NCBI GenBank assembly: GCA_039545355.1 | Contig: BCJJ01000006.1 | Location: 124,001 to 188,000, forward strand | Length of the DNA: 64,000 nt | Direction: 5' to 3' | Source: Trichosporon coremiiforme | Lineage: Eukaryota; Basidiomycota; Tremellomycetes; Trichosporonales; Trichosporonaceae | Shown: one piece after another, positions 19,871 through 29,609 of the stretch | Position numbering within the stretch: position 1 is the stretch's first letter | Layout of the letters: each line of letters begins with the position of its first letter | Translations under genes and position numbers: made by a program | The notes under the pieces: generated by a model | The model's input: the letters and a program-made list of their open reading frames with translations, nothing else | Told to the model about the DNA's origin: nothing | The model's database searches: none

Positions 19871-21652
19871 CTAGTCGTCCTTGGGGTACACGAGCGTCTC
19901 GCCAATGTCAGCGATGACGAAGGAGTTCTTGTCCGGCCACCGTTTGCTGAGGCCTGCCTCCCTCCTCGCCCTTCCAAACAAAACCCTGCTCGCCCTCGTC
20001 TCGCTCACGTCCGAGAACGTGCCCCAGTGGATGCCGAAGGTCCTTTTGGCGGGAAGCAGCTTGTGGATCTCGACACTGTCCTCGGGGGAGCAGTGGATGG
20101 CGGACGTCATGGTGTACTGATCCACGGAGATGTTAAGCATCTTTCGGAGGAACGGCAAGGAGCCTCCCGTTGACAGGGGCAGGAACGCCAAATCAAACGG
20201 TCCATAAAGCTCAGCGATCTCACGGAAGGCGGGGCACACGGCTTCGGGGTCGTCTTCGGCCCCGGCGTAGCGGTATCCGGTGTCGCCGCCGAAGAAGGCC
20301 TTCCATCCCTTCCAGTTCAGCATTCCGGGCTCGAGGGCGTCGGGTGAGGTCTGCGACGGATCAATAACGCCAATGACCCACGAGCCCCACAGAGTCGTCA
20401 TTTGGTCGAACAAACCGCGGCCACTCCGGTGCTGCGCTGGCGTCAGGACGATCTTCAGGTTCAGGCTCGCGGACTTGTCGACCTGGGCGTCGGCGTCGAC
20501 TTCGGGGGCGCCGGTGGGTCCAGAGGCAGACTGGGACGGCGGGTGCTGCGTCGCCGGTTCTGCCTTGCTCGCATCGTCGCCTTCGGCGCCCTCACCCTCG
20601 GTAGCGGTTAGGTCCTCCTCCCCGTCCGGCGAGCCAGGTGTCGAGGAGAAGCTGACGAGCGTCTCATGCCACCAGTCGAGCTCCGTCACGCGATGAGCGG
20701 GCACGCCAGAGTAGTACTGGAACCACTTGCCGAGTCCGAGGGGGACAAAGAACTGCACCGTGCGGTGGTGGAAAGCCCACAGGTCCAGGATCGTGTTGTA
20801 GTCGAGGTGATCGTAGTGGTCATGACTGATCAATACCGCATGAATGGGCGGGAGCTGGTCGACGCCGCACGGCGGGTCGAGGTATCGCGCGGGGCCGAAG
20901 GACTGCACCGGCGAACAGCGCTGGGAGAAGATCGGATCGAACAGAATGGAGCACATGTCCGCGGGCGGTTGTGACGAGACAGAGTCCGCTGCAGGGGGGG
21001 TCTGCCATGGAATCCGGAGGAGGACACTGGCGTGCCCGAGCCATGTCACCGCCGGCGCGGCGCAGGGCGCCCATGCCGGACGCACGACGCGGAGAGGAGG
21101 CTCGCGCCAATCGTCCGCCTCGTCGTCGGCTGCCATGTCCTTCAAGTCGGGACGGATGTAGCACGTAATCTCCTCCTGGAGATGTTGGCTGTTCAGCGTC
21201 TCGCCGCACTCCTCGGAGTATGTCTTGCCTTCGTCTCCCTCGCCGTCTCCCTCGCCCCCTTCTCCCTCCTCTCCGCTCTTCTTCCCCTCTTCACCATCTT
21301 CCGCTGCGTCCTTGCCTCTGCCTGCTGAGGCTGTGTCCGTGTCAACGAGGGTAGCCTCCGACTTGCTAGCGTTCTTGTTCTGTCCCTCAGCGGAGGGGCC
21401 ACTAGCAAGGCTGGGCGAGGTGCGCCCCGGGGTCTGCGCGGGGGAGCAGCACGACTGGGCTGGAGCCACAGCCGCGCCCCTCTGGTACGCTGTCCAGAGG
21501 TCTGTAGGCGTCGCCATGCGGAAGCTCTTCCATGGATTGTGGAACTGCGTCGGCGTGTCGAACAGCTTGATTCCCGATGCTTGCGCGGGGCCGTGGTGCG
21601 CGTTATCGAGCCCGGGGCGGGGCGGGAGGAGACTGACGCGGGGCGCGCTCAT
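19871..21652 (-). CDS. NAPE-PLD-like metallo-beta-lactamase-fold hydrolase (FMP30-like)
   Basis: Likely N-acyl-phosphatidylethanolamine phospholipase D or a relative, a zinc hydrolase of the metallo-beta-lactamase fold. The yeast relative FMP30 is mitochondrial. A single exon gives 593 residues. The N-terminal part has the family motif FHNPWKSF. A central acidic low-complexity block (EEGEGGEGDGEGDEG) lies around residues 125-145. The core has TWLGHASVLLRI, the zinc motif SHDHYDHLDY, LTPAQHRSGRG, FFGGDTGY, FDLAFLPLS, MTSAIHCSPEDSVE and FGIHWGTF. A second Ser/Glu/Ala-rich insert separates SFSSTPG from LKIVLTP. The start at 21652 (MSAPRVSLLPP) precedes the conserved region; the frame stays open further upstream without family similarity. 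No intron is needed, which is unusual in this window. Confidence 0.9.
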   Translation of the reverse strand: MSAPRVSLLPPRPGLDNAHHGPAQASGIKLFDTPTQFHNPWKSFRMATPTDLWTAYQRGAAVAPAQSCCSPAQTPGRTSPSLASGPSAEGQNKNASKSEATLVDTDTASAGRGKDAAEDGEEGKKSGEEGEGGEGDGEGDEGKTYSEECGETLNSQHLQEEITCYIRPDLKDMAADDEADDWREPPLRVVRPAWAPCAAPAVTWLGHASVLLRIPWQTPPAADSVSSQPPADMCSILFDPIFSQRCSPVQSFGPARYLDPPCGVDQLPPIHAVLISHDHYDHLDYNTILDLWAFHHRTVQFFVPLGLGKWFQYYSGVPAHRVTELDWWHETLVSFSSTPGSPDGEEDLTATEGEGAEGDDASKAEPATQHPPSQSASGPTGAPEVDADAQVDKSASLNLKIVLTPAQHRSGRGLFDQMTTLWGSWVIGVIDPSQTSPDALEPGMLNWKGWKAFFGGDTGYRYAGAEDDPEAVCPAFREIAELYGPFDLAFLPLSTGGSLPFLRKMLNISVDQYTMTSAIHCSPEDSVEIHKLLPAKRTFGIHWGTFSDVSETRASRVLFGRARREAGLSKRWPDKNSFVIADIGETLVYPKDD

Positions 21653-22203
21653 GGCGTCTACTTTGATTGTGGGGTACCGCGCGGATGAAAGTGTGACGAG
21701 AGTTTTGGTGAAGATGACAGATGTGTGCTTGTGATAATGAGTGTGTGGGGAGTGAAGAGAAGGACGAGTGGAGGTCGCTTGTTGGACGATTGAAACGCGT
21801 AACAACGGACACAACAGCCAGTTGTCACTGAAACCCACCCAAATAACGTCACTTCCGCTTCAGCGATCCAGAACCGTTTCAGGCACGGCCACACCAAGCC
21901 CGACACGCCCCAAGCCACTAAGTGACGACAGCTCCATTGATATAAAGGTTTGAGGTGACTACATGCATGGTGTACATGTGCGCGGCGCTGCTTGGCATGC
22001 ATGCTGTTCAGTCCCGATGTGAGATCGAACAACCACCAGCAACTTCGCAACCTGTCGCTGCAACAGGCACAAGCTGCGCACGTGTCTTTGCTTCTGACGA
22101 CGACGCAGCGAGGAAGCAGTCTGTGAGCTTCGATGTCTGACAAGTATACGCAGATACAACATGTCATCGCGTCGGTTCTCTATACAAAGCATGCTGGGTG
22201 AGA
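21653..22203. other. Intergenic region between two minus-strand genes
   Basis: This 551-nt region is the promoter side of the NAPE-PLD-like gene and the 3' side of the SNARE gene. No gene was found in it. Confidence 0.45.
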
Positions 22204-23097
22204 TTATTTGCCGCCACAGTGGCCGAGTGTCAGCCCGCACCAGTTCGCGAACAGGAGGTACAGGATGAACTGGGGTCAGTCATGAGCAGCCTGTCGAAAC
22301 TCACGACACACACGACGCCCGTAAGGACGGTGATCTTGGTGTTCTTCCACCACTGCTGGCGACGGACAGCGCGAGCGCCACGGCGGAAAGCGTACGCCTG
22401 GCCCGCGAGCGTGTCCGTCTTGTCGACGAGCAGATCGAGCCGCTCCCCGCGCTGCAGGATTGAGTCGATGTTCTGCACCATGATGTCCTTGCTGCGTGTG
22501 TCAGCTAAACACCGCCCTTCAGCTGTGCCAGAGTACGCACACATTGTCGAGGTCGCTGCGCGCCTGCTTCAGCGGGTCAGCCGGCGGCGCCTCGGTGTAT
22601 TGCTGCATGAGCTGGGGTCAGCTTTACGTGCGGCAGGTAGGTCACCTTGGACAGCTCGCTCTCAAAATCGTCAAGTCCATGGTCCCCTGCGGCCTGCACT
22701 GTCTCGGGCGAGTACTGGTTCGTGAACTGTTGTCAGTTAAGCAAAATCCCACCTCAGCTCACGCGACGCTCGACCTCAGCGAGGAAGGCGAAGGGCATGC
22801 GGCGTCCGACGCTGTCGTCCGCCATGACGAGATACACGACGCCGTCCGAGGAGACATAGTGGATCAGGCGGTCCTGCCACACGTCTGGGGCGTTAGCTTG
22901 TCTTCTGACGTGGAGTGAGCTCACAGGTAAGCTTCGAGTTGTTCGGCGGGATCTTGGACAGGATCGTGATCTTGGCGGCTGATCGTTAGTACAAAACGTG
23001 GGCGAAGCAACGAACCAGGCTTCAGTAACGCGTCGCCGGAGGAATGCTCCGCGAGCACGGTCGTGCCGCGCGCAACGAGCGCTTGCAGGAGGGACAT
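22204..23097 (-). CDS. NYV1: Longin-type R-SNARE (VAMP7/Nyv1-like)
   Basis: Membrane fusion protein for endosome and vacuole traffic. Seven exons (23016-23097, 22925-22978, 22763-22884, 22646-22726, 22541-22611, 22305-22491, 22204-22269) give 220 residues, the size of VAMP7. The N-terminal longin domain starts MSLLQALVARGTTVLAEHS and includes LIHYVSSDGVVYLVMADDS and MPFAFLAEVERR. The SNARE motif covers DNVKDIMVQNIDSILQRGER, where the Arg of LQRGERL is the zero-layer residue, then LDLLVDKTDTLAGQAYAFRR. After a Trp-Trp pair comes the membrane anchor KITVLTGVVCVFILYLLFAN, which is completed only by the last exon, followed by a short Cys-containing lumenal tail. The exact paralogue (Nyv1 or general VAMP7) is inferred. 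The gene shares its upstream region with the divergent gene at 23427. Confidence 0.93.
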
Positions 23098-23426
23098 GGT
23101 GATGAGGTGTGCGGTGCTGAGTTAGCGGCGACGATCATCTGATCGACTTCATGACGATGGGTGGCGGGATGCATCCGTCCTTATGCGGCCCGCCACTAAG
23201 CACGAGGACGCGACTAACTTGTGCACCTGTTCGCACCTTCAAACATCCTCTCACTTCTTCCCTCTCTTCGTCGATACATACACTACTTCGGCAACGGCCA
23301 TAGCATTGGCCAGATCGAGTGAGCCGCCCGCGGCTCGACGCTCGATCCGACCTGCCCCCGACATCACTTAATCCAACGCGCCGATACTAGCCTCGACCCT
23401 ATTGTTATTCGCACCCGAATTCAAAC
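23098..23426. other. Divergent promoter region
   Basis: This 329-nt region lies between the SNARE gene (minus) and a hypothetical gene (plus). A pyrimidine-rich leader is seen near 23230-23275. No gene is present. Confidence 0.45.
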
Positions 23427-24425
23427 ATGGAGACGCCGAACACGCGCAGCAGCCGGCGGCGGAAACATACCAACGACACGCCCGGCAGCCAGTCCTCCCA
23501 GCCAAACTCCCAAGAGGGAAGTGGCATCACCTGGTCCCGCGACACGGAGCTGCTCGACACGGTGCTTGCGGGCCCGTCGCGACCCCTGCCTCTACCGTCA
23601 CCGACACAACGCCCCCGCGCTTTCTCCTCGCGCTCTACCGGCGGGCCGCGCAAGAGGCCATGTCGAGTCCGCTCAGCTACGCCGTCACTCAGATCCGCCT
23701 CGCTCTCGACGTCCCTTTCGACCAGCTTGTCATCACGATCGACCGAGGGCAAGGCAGCCTACGACGGCAGGAGGTTAGACGAGCTCCTGGAACAGTTCGA
23801 CTTGTTCCGCACGCCGTCGAGCTCTTCGGCGCGCAGCCAGAGGAAACCGCTCGGAGAACGCACGAACCGGATCCAGGTTGCGCAAAGTTTGCCGAACGTC
23901 AAGACACACGCTGTCAAGACCGAGCAGGGCGTGAAGCCCATCATCCCCCGCGAGCCTGTCCGGGGTACACCAGTAGGGAGCGCGCAGAGTCTCCCCGACG
24001 TGAAGCCTGACCGACGTGCCCTCGTGAACATCGCTCGCCCTCCGCCGTTACCCCGCATCCAGCCGAGGACACGGGCAAAGGTGAAGCAGGAGCCAGAGGA
24101 GGTCGATCCGCGCCGGCCCTTCCGCACGCCGTGGGCTAAGGCGCCGGGCGTCTCGCCGTCAACGAGTGCCGCGGTCAGCACGCCCGTCCGCTCGTCGCCC
24201 CGCCGCAAGCCGCCAGTCGACTACAGTCCCCGCTCGCTCCGTGCTCCTGCTGCGCGTGCTACGCCGAGCCGCCTGAGGCAAGCTCACCCGCCCCCACCTC
24301 CCCCGCCAGAGGAACAGATGCCCAGCTCTGAGGGCGACACGAGCGTTGACTCGTTCGATATGCTCCTGAACGAGGGCGGGGAGGACGTGCAGGATCTCTT
24401 CTCGATGATGGACGCGTACTCTTAA
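23427..24425 (+). CDS. Hypothetical disordered basic protein with possible SUMO sites
   Basis: I do not recognise the family. One exon gives 332 residues starting METPNTRSSRRRKHTND. The composition is dominated by Pro, Ser, Arg and Thr, with no obvious globular domain. Three details stand out. The motif QSLPNVK near residue 150 recurs as QSLPDVK near residue 188. Two matches to the sumoylation consensus, VKTE and VKQE, lie near those repeats. A compact acidic C-terminus reads VDSFDMLLNEGG and DLFSMMDAYS. There is also a short helical piece RLDELLEQFDLF near residue 118. A nuclear scaffold or cell-cycle protein is possible but not shown. The start is the first ATG of the frame, and the gene is convergent with the OYE gene (185 nt apart). 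Confidence 0.75.
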   Translation: METPNTRSSRRRKHTNDTPGSQSSQPNSQEGSGITWSRDTELLDTVLAGPSRPLPLPSPTQRPRAFSSRSTGGPRKRPCRVRSATPSLRSASLSTSLSTSLSSRSTEGKAAYDGRRLDELLEQFDLFRTPSSSSARSQRKPLGERTNRIQVAQSLPNVKTHAVKTEQGVKPIIPREPVRGTPVGSAQSLPDVKPDRRALVNIARPPPLPRIQPRTRAKVKQEPEEVDPRRPFRTPWAKAPGVSPSTSAAVSTPVRSSPRRKPPVDYSPRSLRAPAARATPSRLRQAHPPPPPPPEEQMPSSEGDTSVDSFDMLLNEGGEDVQDLFSMMDAYS

Positions 24426-24610
24426 GTCTCGCAGTTCTGGATTGTTGTATCATATCTCTTCCATCAGTATTCATAGCGCACTTCATACTTGATTCGAATC
24501 TGTACATTTTGCATTCGCATGCATCTTTCGGCCACTTGGTATACTATCTATGGATCTACAAGGCGATCAGGTTACAGTGCGTTGTTCGGTGCCCTCGCCG
24601 TCGCTCGCGC

Positions 24611-26121
24611 TTACTGCTCCTTGTTCTCGTCCATCGGCTTGACGGGGGGCACGGCGCTGACGGCGGGCACGTGCTTGAGCATGCGACCCCAGGCGCGCTC
24701 GTACTGCACCGCGGGGACGGCGGCGACGCCAAGCTTGACCGCGGCGTCGAGGGGGAAGTCGATGCCGCGGAGCACCTCGCGGCCGAAGAGGACGACGTCT
24801 GCCTGGTCCGTCGCCAGAATCGTCTCAGCCTGTTCCGGGTCGGTGATGAGGCCGACGGCACCGATGAGGAGGTCGGGGACGTTCTTCTTCAGGTGTTCGG
24901 CGTAGGGCACCTGGTAGCCGGGACGCACGTCGATGCGGCCGCGGCCGTCGTTACCACCCGACGAGACGTCGAGGAGGTCGACGCCCGCGTCGCGCAGCTT
25001 GGCCGCGAAGAGCGTCGTCTGCTCAATGCCCCAGTACGCCCACTCTTCCTCGCCCTGGGGCTGCTCCAGCTTCTCAGGGCCGGTGTACTCGAGCCAGTCC
25101 GTGGCCGAGATACGGTACAGGAGCGGGCCGGACCAGCGCTTGCGCACTTCGGCGACGACCTCGAGCGACATGCGAGTGCGGTTCTCAAAGCTGCCCCCGT
25201 ACTGATCGGTCCTGTGGTTCGAGAGCGGGTCGCAGAAGTTGTGGTTCCAGTATCCGTGCGCGCCGTGGATCTCGATGTAGTCGAAGCCGATCTTCTTGCA
25301 GCGCTCGGTCGCGGCGCCGAACGCCTCGACAATGCTCTGGATGTACTCGACCGTGGCCTCGCGGGGGTTGGGGTTCTGCGCATCGTACGGGATCGCACTG
25401 GGGCCAGTCACGGTCTCGGGCCATCCGCCGACGGAGTCGGGGGCGACCTCGCCGCCCTTCCAGCCGCGCTCGACGGCGAGGCGCTGGACCCAGGGGGCGT
25501 TCGTTGAGGCCTTGCGGCCGGCGTGCGCCAGCTGGATACCGATCTTGGCGCCCTGGGCGTGCACGAAGTCGACGACGCGTTTCAGAGGAGCAATGTGGTC
25601 GTCGGACCAGATACCCATGTCCTGGGGAGAGATGCGGCCCTCGGGAACGACTCCGGTCGCTTCGACCATCAGGTTGCCCCAGCCGCGGAGCGCCATGGCG
25701 CCGTGGTGCACGAGGTGGAAGTCAGTCGCCTTGCCGTCGTCAGAGGAGTCTAAAGGTTAGCCGGGCTCCATCTATTATATCAAGACCAGCCGGTCCGAGA
25801 TAAGGTCATCGGAGATGCACAGGGCCAGCTGCGCCCCGCTCGCTTCGCCCGCGGTGGGGAGTACTCACACATGCACATGGGCGCGACCCACATGCGGTTC
25901 GGCCAGGTGACGCCACGGATAGTGATCGGCTTGAAGAGCTGGGCCTGGCGCTCGGAACCCTCCTGCTTGAGCTCGCTGCCGATGGTGACAGGCTGCAGGG
26001 GCATATAGGTCGGGTACTCGGCGGACTGGGCGGGGAAGGGCGACATCGGCAGCGGCGCCTCAGGCAGGGGCCCGGGGTGGTAGGCCGCGATGTTGTTGGG
26101 GAGCTGCTTGTACTCGCTCAT
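24611..26121 (-). CDS. NADH:flavin oxidoreductase, Old Yellow Enzyme family (YqjM-like)
   Basis: FMN-dependent ene-reductase that uses NAD(P)H to reduce activated double bonds; the true substrate is unknown. Exons 25869-26121 and 24611-25749 give 463 residues, longer than bacterial YqjM because of an N-terminal extension of about 60 residues. The TIM-barrel motifs are NRMWVAPMCMYSSDDG (the Cys near the flavin), LMVEATGVVPEGRISP, IGIQLAHAGRKAS, FDYIEIHGAHGYWNHNF (the His pair that binds the substrate carbonyl), LYRISATDW and LFGREVLRGIDFPLDAA. The intron of 119 nt splits MCMY, and its removal restores the conserved motif exactly. The promoter lies in a long 2.3-kb region shared with the gene at 28437. 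The YqjM-type class is judged from MCMYSSDDG. Confidence 0.94.
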
Positions 26122-28436
26122 TTGTATGTGCTGGTTTCTGTGTTGTTTCGGGGTGATGGGACAGCTGTGAAGGATGCCTGTGAGGATGCCTGTGCAGACT
26201 TTATAGTTGTGCAGGGGAGGACATGTTCTCGAAATGTCTCCTCATGTTGCCCCGTGGCTACCTCCACCTCGAGCCGGCGGCTTACAAACCAACCCCTACC
26301 CAGCGTGCCTGCGGTCACGTCATAGGCGGAGAATCCCGTCGAGCGTCTCTCACTCCTCCTCCTCCACCGTGCACCCAAACGTGTCAACAAGGACCTTGAA
26401 AAATTGCCGCTGTGTCTGGGAAACCCACCGATCTGACAAAGCAGGGATGCACATGGGCAGGCAATGCATGGGTACCTCTACCGCCGCGATCCACGGAGCA
26501 GTTTCGCGCCGTTGGGGCTCTACCGGTGACATGCTTTGCGAGCAGATAACCTCCGCCGATCGATCGAGGCGCTCAAGGTGGCTGACGTGAGGGCGAGGGC
26601 TAGAATGGAGAGATCTCCGGCCGGTACGGCCGGCGGCTGCGTCATCTTGGCATCAAAGATTTCGAGACAACGCATCTCGATGCCGATATACATAGACAGC
26701 AGATGCAAGAGCTCGAGCTGCTGTTCGCCCCCTCGTACTTACTCAGCTGTTAGCTTACTTCATGCTATTCTTCTACTGCCTCTCCCTCACACCTTCCATC
26801 ATCAGCACACGGCTTCCTCGATAATGTAGTGTTCGACAACCCTCGACATAGCGCGATTCCGGTCCATGGCAGCTCGACCAGAACCAGCCAGAACGTCATC
26901 TTGTCCCTTCTACTAACTCATTCAACTGCTACCCCCGCCCTTCCGCCCTAGCCCCACTGCCCCGGTGCTTACTGAGCAGCCTGGGCAGAACGGAGAGTGT
27001 GCGGCTGAGTGGGGGAGGGAGTTTGTTTCTGCAGATCGGACCGACGCTAGAAGCGCTCAAGTGAATTATCGCCGGCCGACCGGCCGGCGCTCGATTGCTC
27101 GGTAACGTCACAGTCGAAATCGCGCTGTCCAGATGTGCGCGCTGCGCATGATGTTGCTCCTCGTGTGTCTCGGAACATTTTCTGTGCGTCCTGTGACTTT
27201 GCTCGGACGATTTACGTCCTCCTCGATGAATCAGCAAACCTCCGCGAACGATCAACTGGAGAGCTCGATCAGTACCAGTGACAGGTCCGATTCGGGGTGC
27301 TGCGATATGGTGGCATTCCGACCATGTCGCTCGGCGTTCATCAGGATGTCCGCTCGACATCCTCGACTGGCGGATGATGAGATGCTCGCATGAGATGCTC
27401 ACAGTTGTTAACGGCTGTGAAACGCCCACGGACGATCTCATCCAACTAGCAACTCCGGGAGCACCGCCAAACGCGAATTAGCAAGCTGCTCTTAGGAACG
27501 ACACTCTCCCGATATCTTCCCTCTCTCTCTCACCGCGCAACCGACATCGGCCCCTTGCAGACGCTCCCAGTCTGCGACCCAGACGCCCCAACCCAGCATC
27601 GCTCGCTGGCCAGGCACCTGGTGCTGGTCTTCCCATCAGCGGAAGTGTTCACGTGGACAATCGGTCCGGTCCTGGGTCGGTGAGTCTCTGAACGAGATCG
27701 TCCCGGACCAAGATCCACGGTCTGAAACGAGCTACATGATAGACTGCATGGAGCTGGAGGTCTGATTGTTATGCGCCATGCTCCCTACGCCCTCATGACA
27801 GTCAGGCGCTGACAGTGCTGCCACACTGTCGCAGATGCTGACACCTGGCGTCGGTGACGCCTATCCGCCTTGCACCCAGGAGAACAAACTCGCGTGATCC
27901 AAGAGTGGTACAAATCCAGACGGAGATCGTGTTGCCCGTCTGCCAGCAAGCATCAAGACCGCACTTCCAAGACTGGAGTACCTTCTGTGCGCGGACCTGG
28001 GTGTGGACCTCCACTTATCCTCAAATATCGGCGCAGCCCGAGATGAATGCGTCGTGCGAACCCGTGCCGTTTCCGGTGGTCTGGCGCATTCCTGGGCCCG
28101 AACACATGAGCACATGAGCACATGAGCAAATGAGCAAATGAGGCGGACAGGTACATGACTCATGAATCGTTTTTCGCTTCTGCCATCATTCTCATCGTTC
28201 CCAGGCGCTCCGTGGCTCCGTGGCTCGGTAGCTTCGCATTCGCATTCGCGTGCTTCTTATGTGGGATTATGGGATCTGGTGGTGGTGGATCTGCGGATCT
28301 GGGGCTATGGGTGGAGCAGACGCGTCCTAGAGCCCTAGCGTTCACACGACTGTGCACTAGTACTTTAGCACCTCTAGTCGAGGTCTATAACAACTCACGT
28401 CCAGCACGCCAGCACGATGCTCTTTCCGCATCCGTC
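26122..28436. other. Long intergenic region without supported genes
   Basis: This 2315-nt region lies between divergent genes. It contains imperfect GC palindromes built from GGCCGG words near 26617-26636 and 27071-27090, and a short tandem repeat at 28102-28143. Open frames here are short and lack protein-like composition. It could hold promoters, a non-coding RNA or a decayed gene; the sequence alone does not decide. Confidence 0.5.
28102..28143 (+). repeat. Short tandem repeat of about 8-nt units
   Basis: Five copies of GAGCACAT-like units in a row. The last two carry GAGCAAAT, which shows a step of mutation followed by duplication. It lies about 300 nt before the start of the hypothetical gene at 28437. 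Confidence 0.85.
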
Positions 28437-29482
28437 ATGGCTTACGCTGCGTCCTCTACCAGCAGCGACAGCGCTTCCAGCGCCGGCAGCGATAACGTGG
28501 CGTGGGCCGACCGCCCGCGCGCTGGTTCCTTCAGCAGCACCACCTCGACACCACCACAGTCACCAACGTATCCCGCCCCAGCGGCGCTCAGCGACGACGC
28601 GCCCCTCCGTCCTCTGCCTCCTTGGAGCTTCACCTTCCCCCGGCCCGCTGACGGCGGCCAGTTGCCTACATTGCCGATCGGCGCGAGCGGCATCGGCGCA
28701 TTAGCCTGGGCTGCGAGGGTGGGGTCGGCTCGTTGGCGCCGGCGAAGAGGGGCTGTTTCGAAGGATGTGTTTACGTGGGCGGTTTTGGACTCGGTGCTGG
28801 ACCGGTGGGTATCCCCTTGAGGTGTAGGCGCAGGCGGGAGGAGTGAGGGCGGCGGAGGAAGGTAATGGGAAGGGCGAAGAAGGGAAAGGAGGGGAGTGAG
28901 GGAACAGGGGGAACAGGGGGGAACAGGGGGGATGGGTCCCAGCTGACACCCAGGTTATCAAACTATCGCTCTCGTGTCGTGCAGGCCGAGAAGCAGCGCT
29001 CGGCCTCGGGGCGACGCACAGTGTTACCCAACTGGAACGAGTGGCTGTATCTGACGGACCAACTCGTGTTTGACGCCTGGGAGGCAGCGACGTCCTCCCT
29101 TCCCTCAACACCGCCCACAGACCTCCGGGCAGTGGGCAGACTCTGCCGCACCATCATGAGCTCGACCTGGAGCCCGTGGCATGATTCCACCCCGCCTCCG
29201 CCGGGTTACAACTTGCGCAAGAATGTGCCGCGTGAGCTCATGGGGGAGTGCGATCCCGGATTGGAGGGGAATCGGGGCATCGTGTGCGAACTGGTTGGAA
29301 GGGAGGCAGCGAGGAGCGTGGGCAGCGTGCAGTGGGAGGTTGCTGTTGGTACGAGTCTGCTCCTGAAAGTGCCCACGGCGCCGGCGCGCACGTATCCCCG
29401 CCTGGATCGGGCGAGGCTGCCGCCCAAACGGGCGCTGGAGTGGGAGACGTACCACGCCCCCCGACCTGATGGGTATCTGTAG
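28437..29482 (+). CDS. Hypothetical protein
   Basis: Family not recognised. Two exons (28437-28808, 28985-29482) give 289 residues. The first exon codes a Ser/Pro-rich start (MAYAASSTSSDSASSAGSDN), then a more structured-looking part, IGALAWAARVGSARWRRRRG and FTWAVLDSVLDRW. The second exon continues with LPNWNEWLYLTDQLVFDAWE and ends in a Pro/Arg-rich region. The joint was chosen so that the frame runs from RW into AEKQRS; it uses a GTATCC donor, which is weaker than its neighbours. An alternative donor two codons earlier would shift the frame. The intron (176 nt) carries three near-identical GGAACAGGGGG units. The gene is convergent with seipin, 127 nt apart. Confidence 0.65.
28901..28932 (+). 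repeat. GGAACAGGGGG triplicate in an intron
   Basis: Three consecutive units differing only in the length of the G run lie inside the intron of the hypothetical gene. G-rich tracts of this type can form G-quadruplexes, but this was not tested. Confidence 0.8.
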
Positions 29483-29609
29483 TTGTATCTATGCCACATC
29501 ATGGACACTTGCACGCACATCATGAGTCAGATTCGGTACGATGGCTGGAACGTCGGCCCATGCTGTAACAATACATCTCTGCGCGTCTAGCGCCTCACTG
29601 CAGTGGAGT

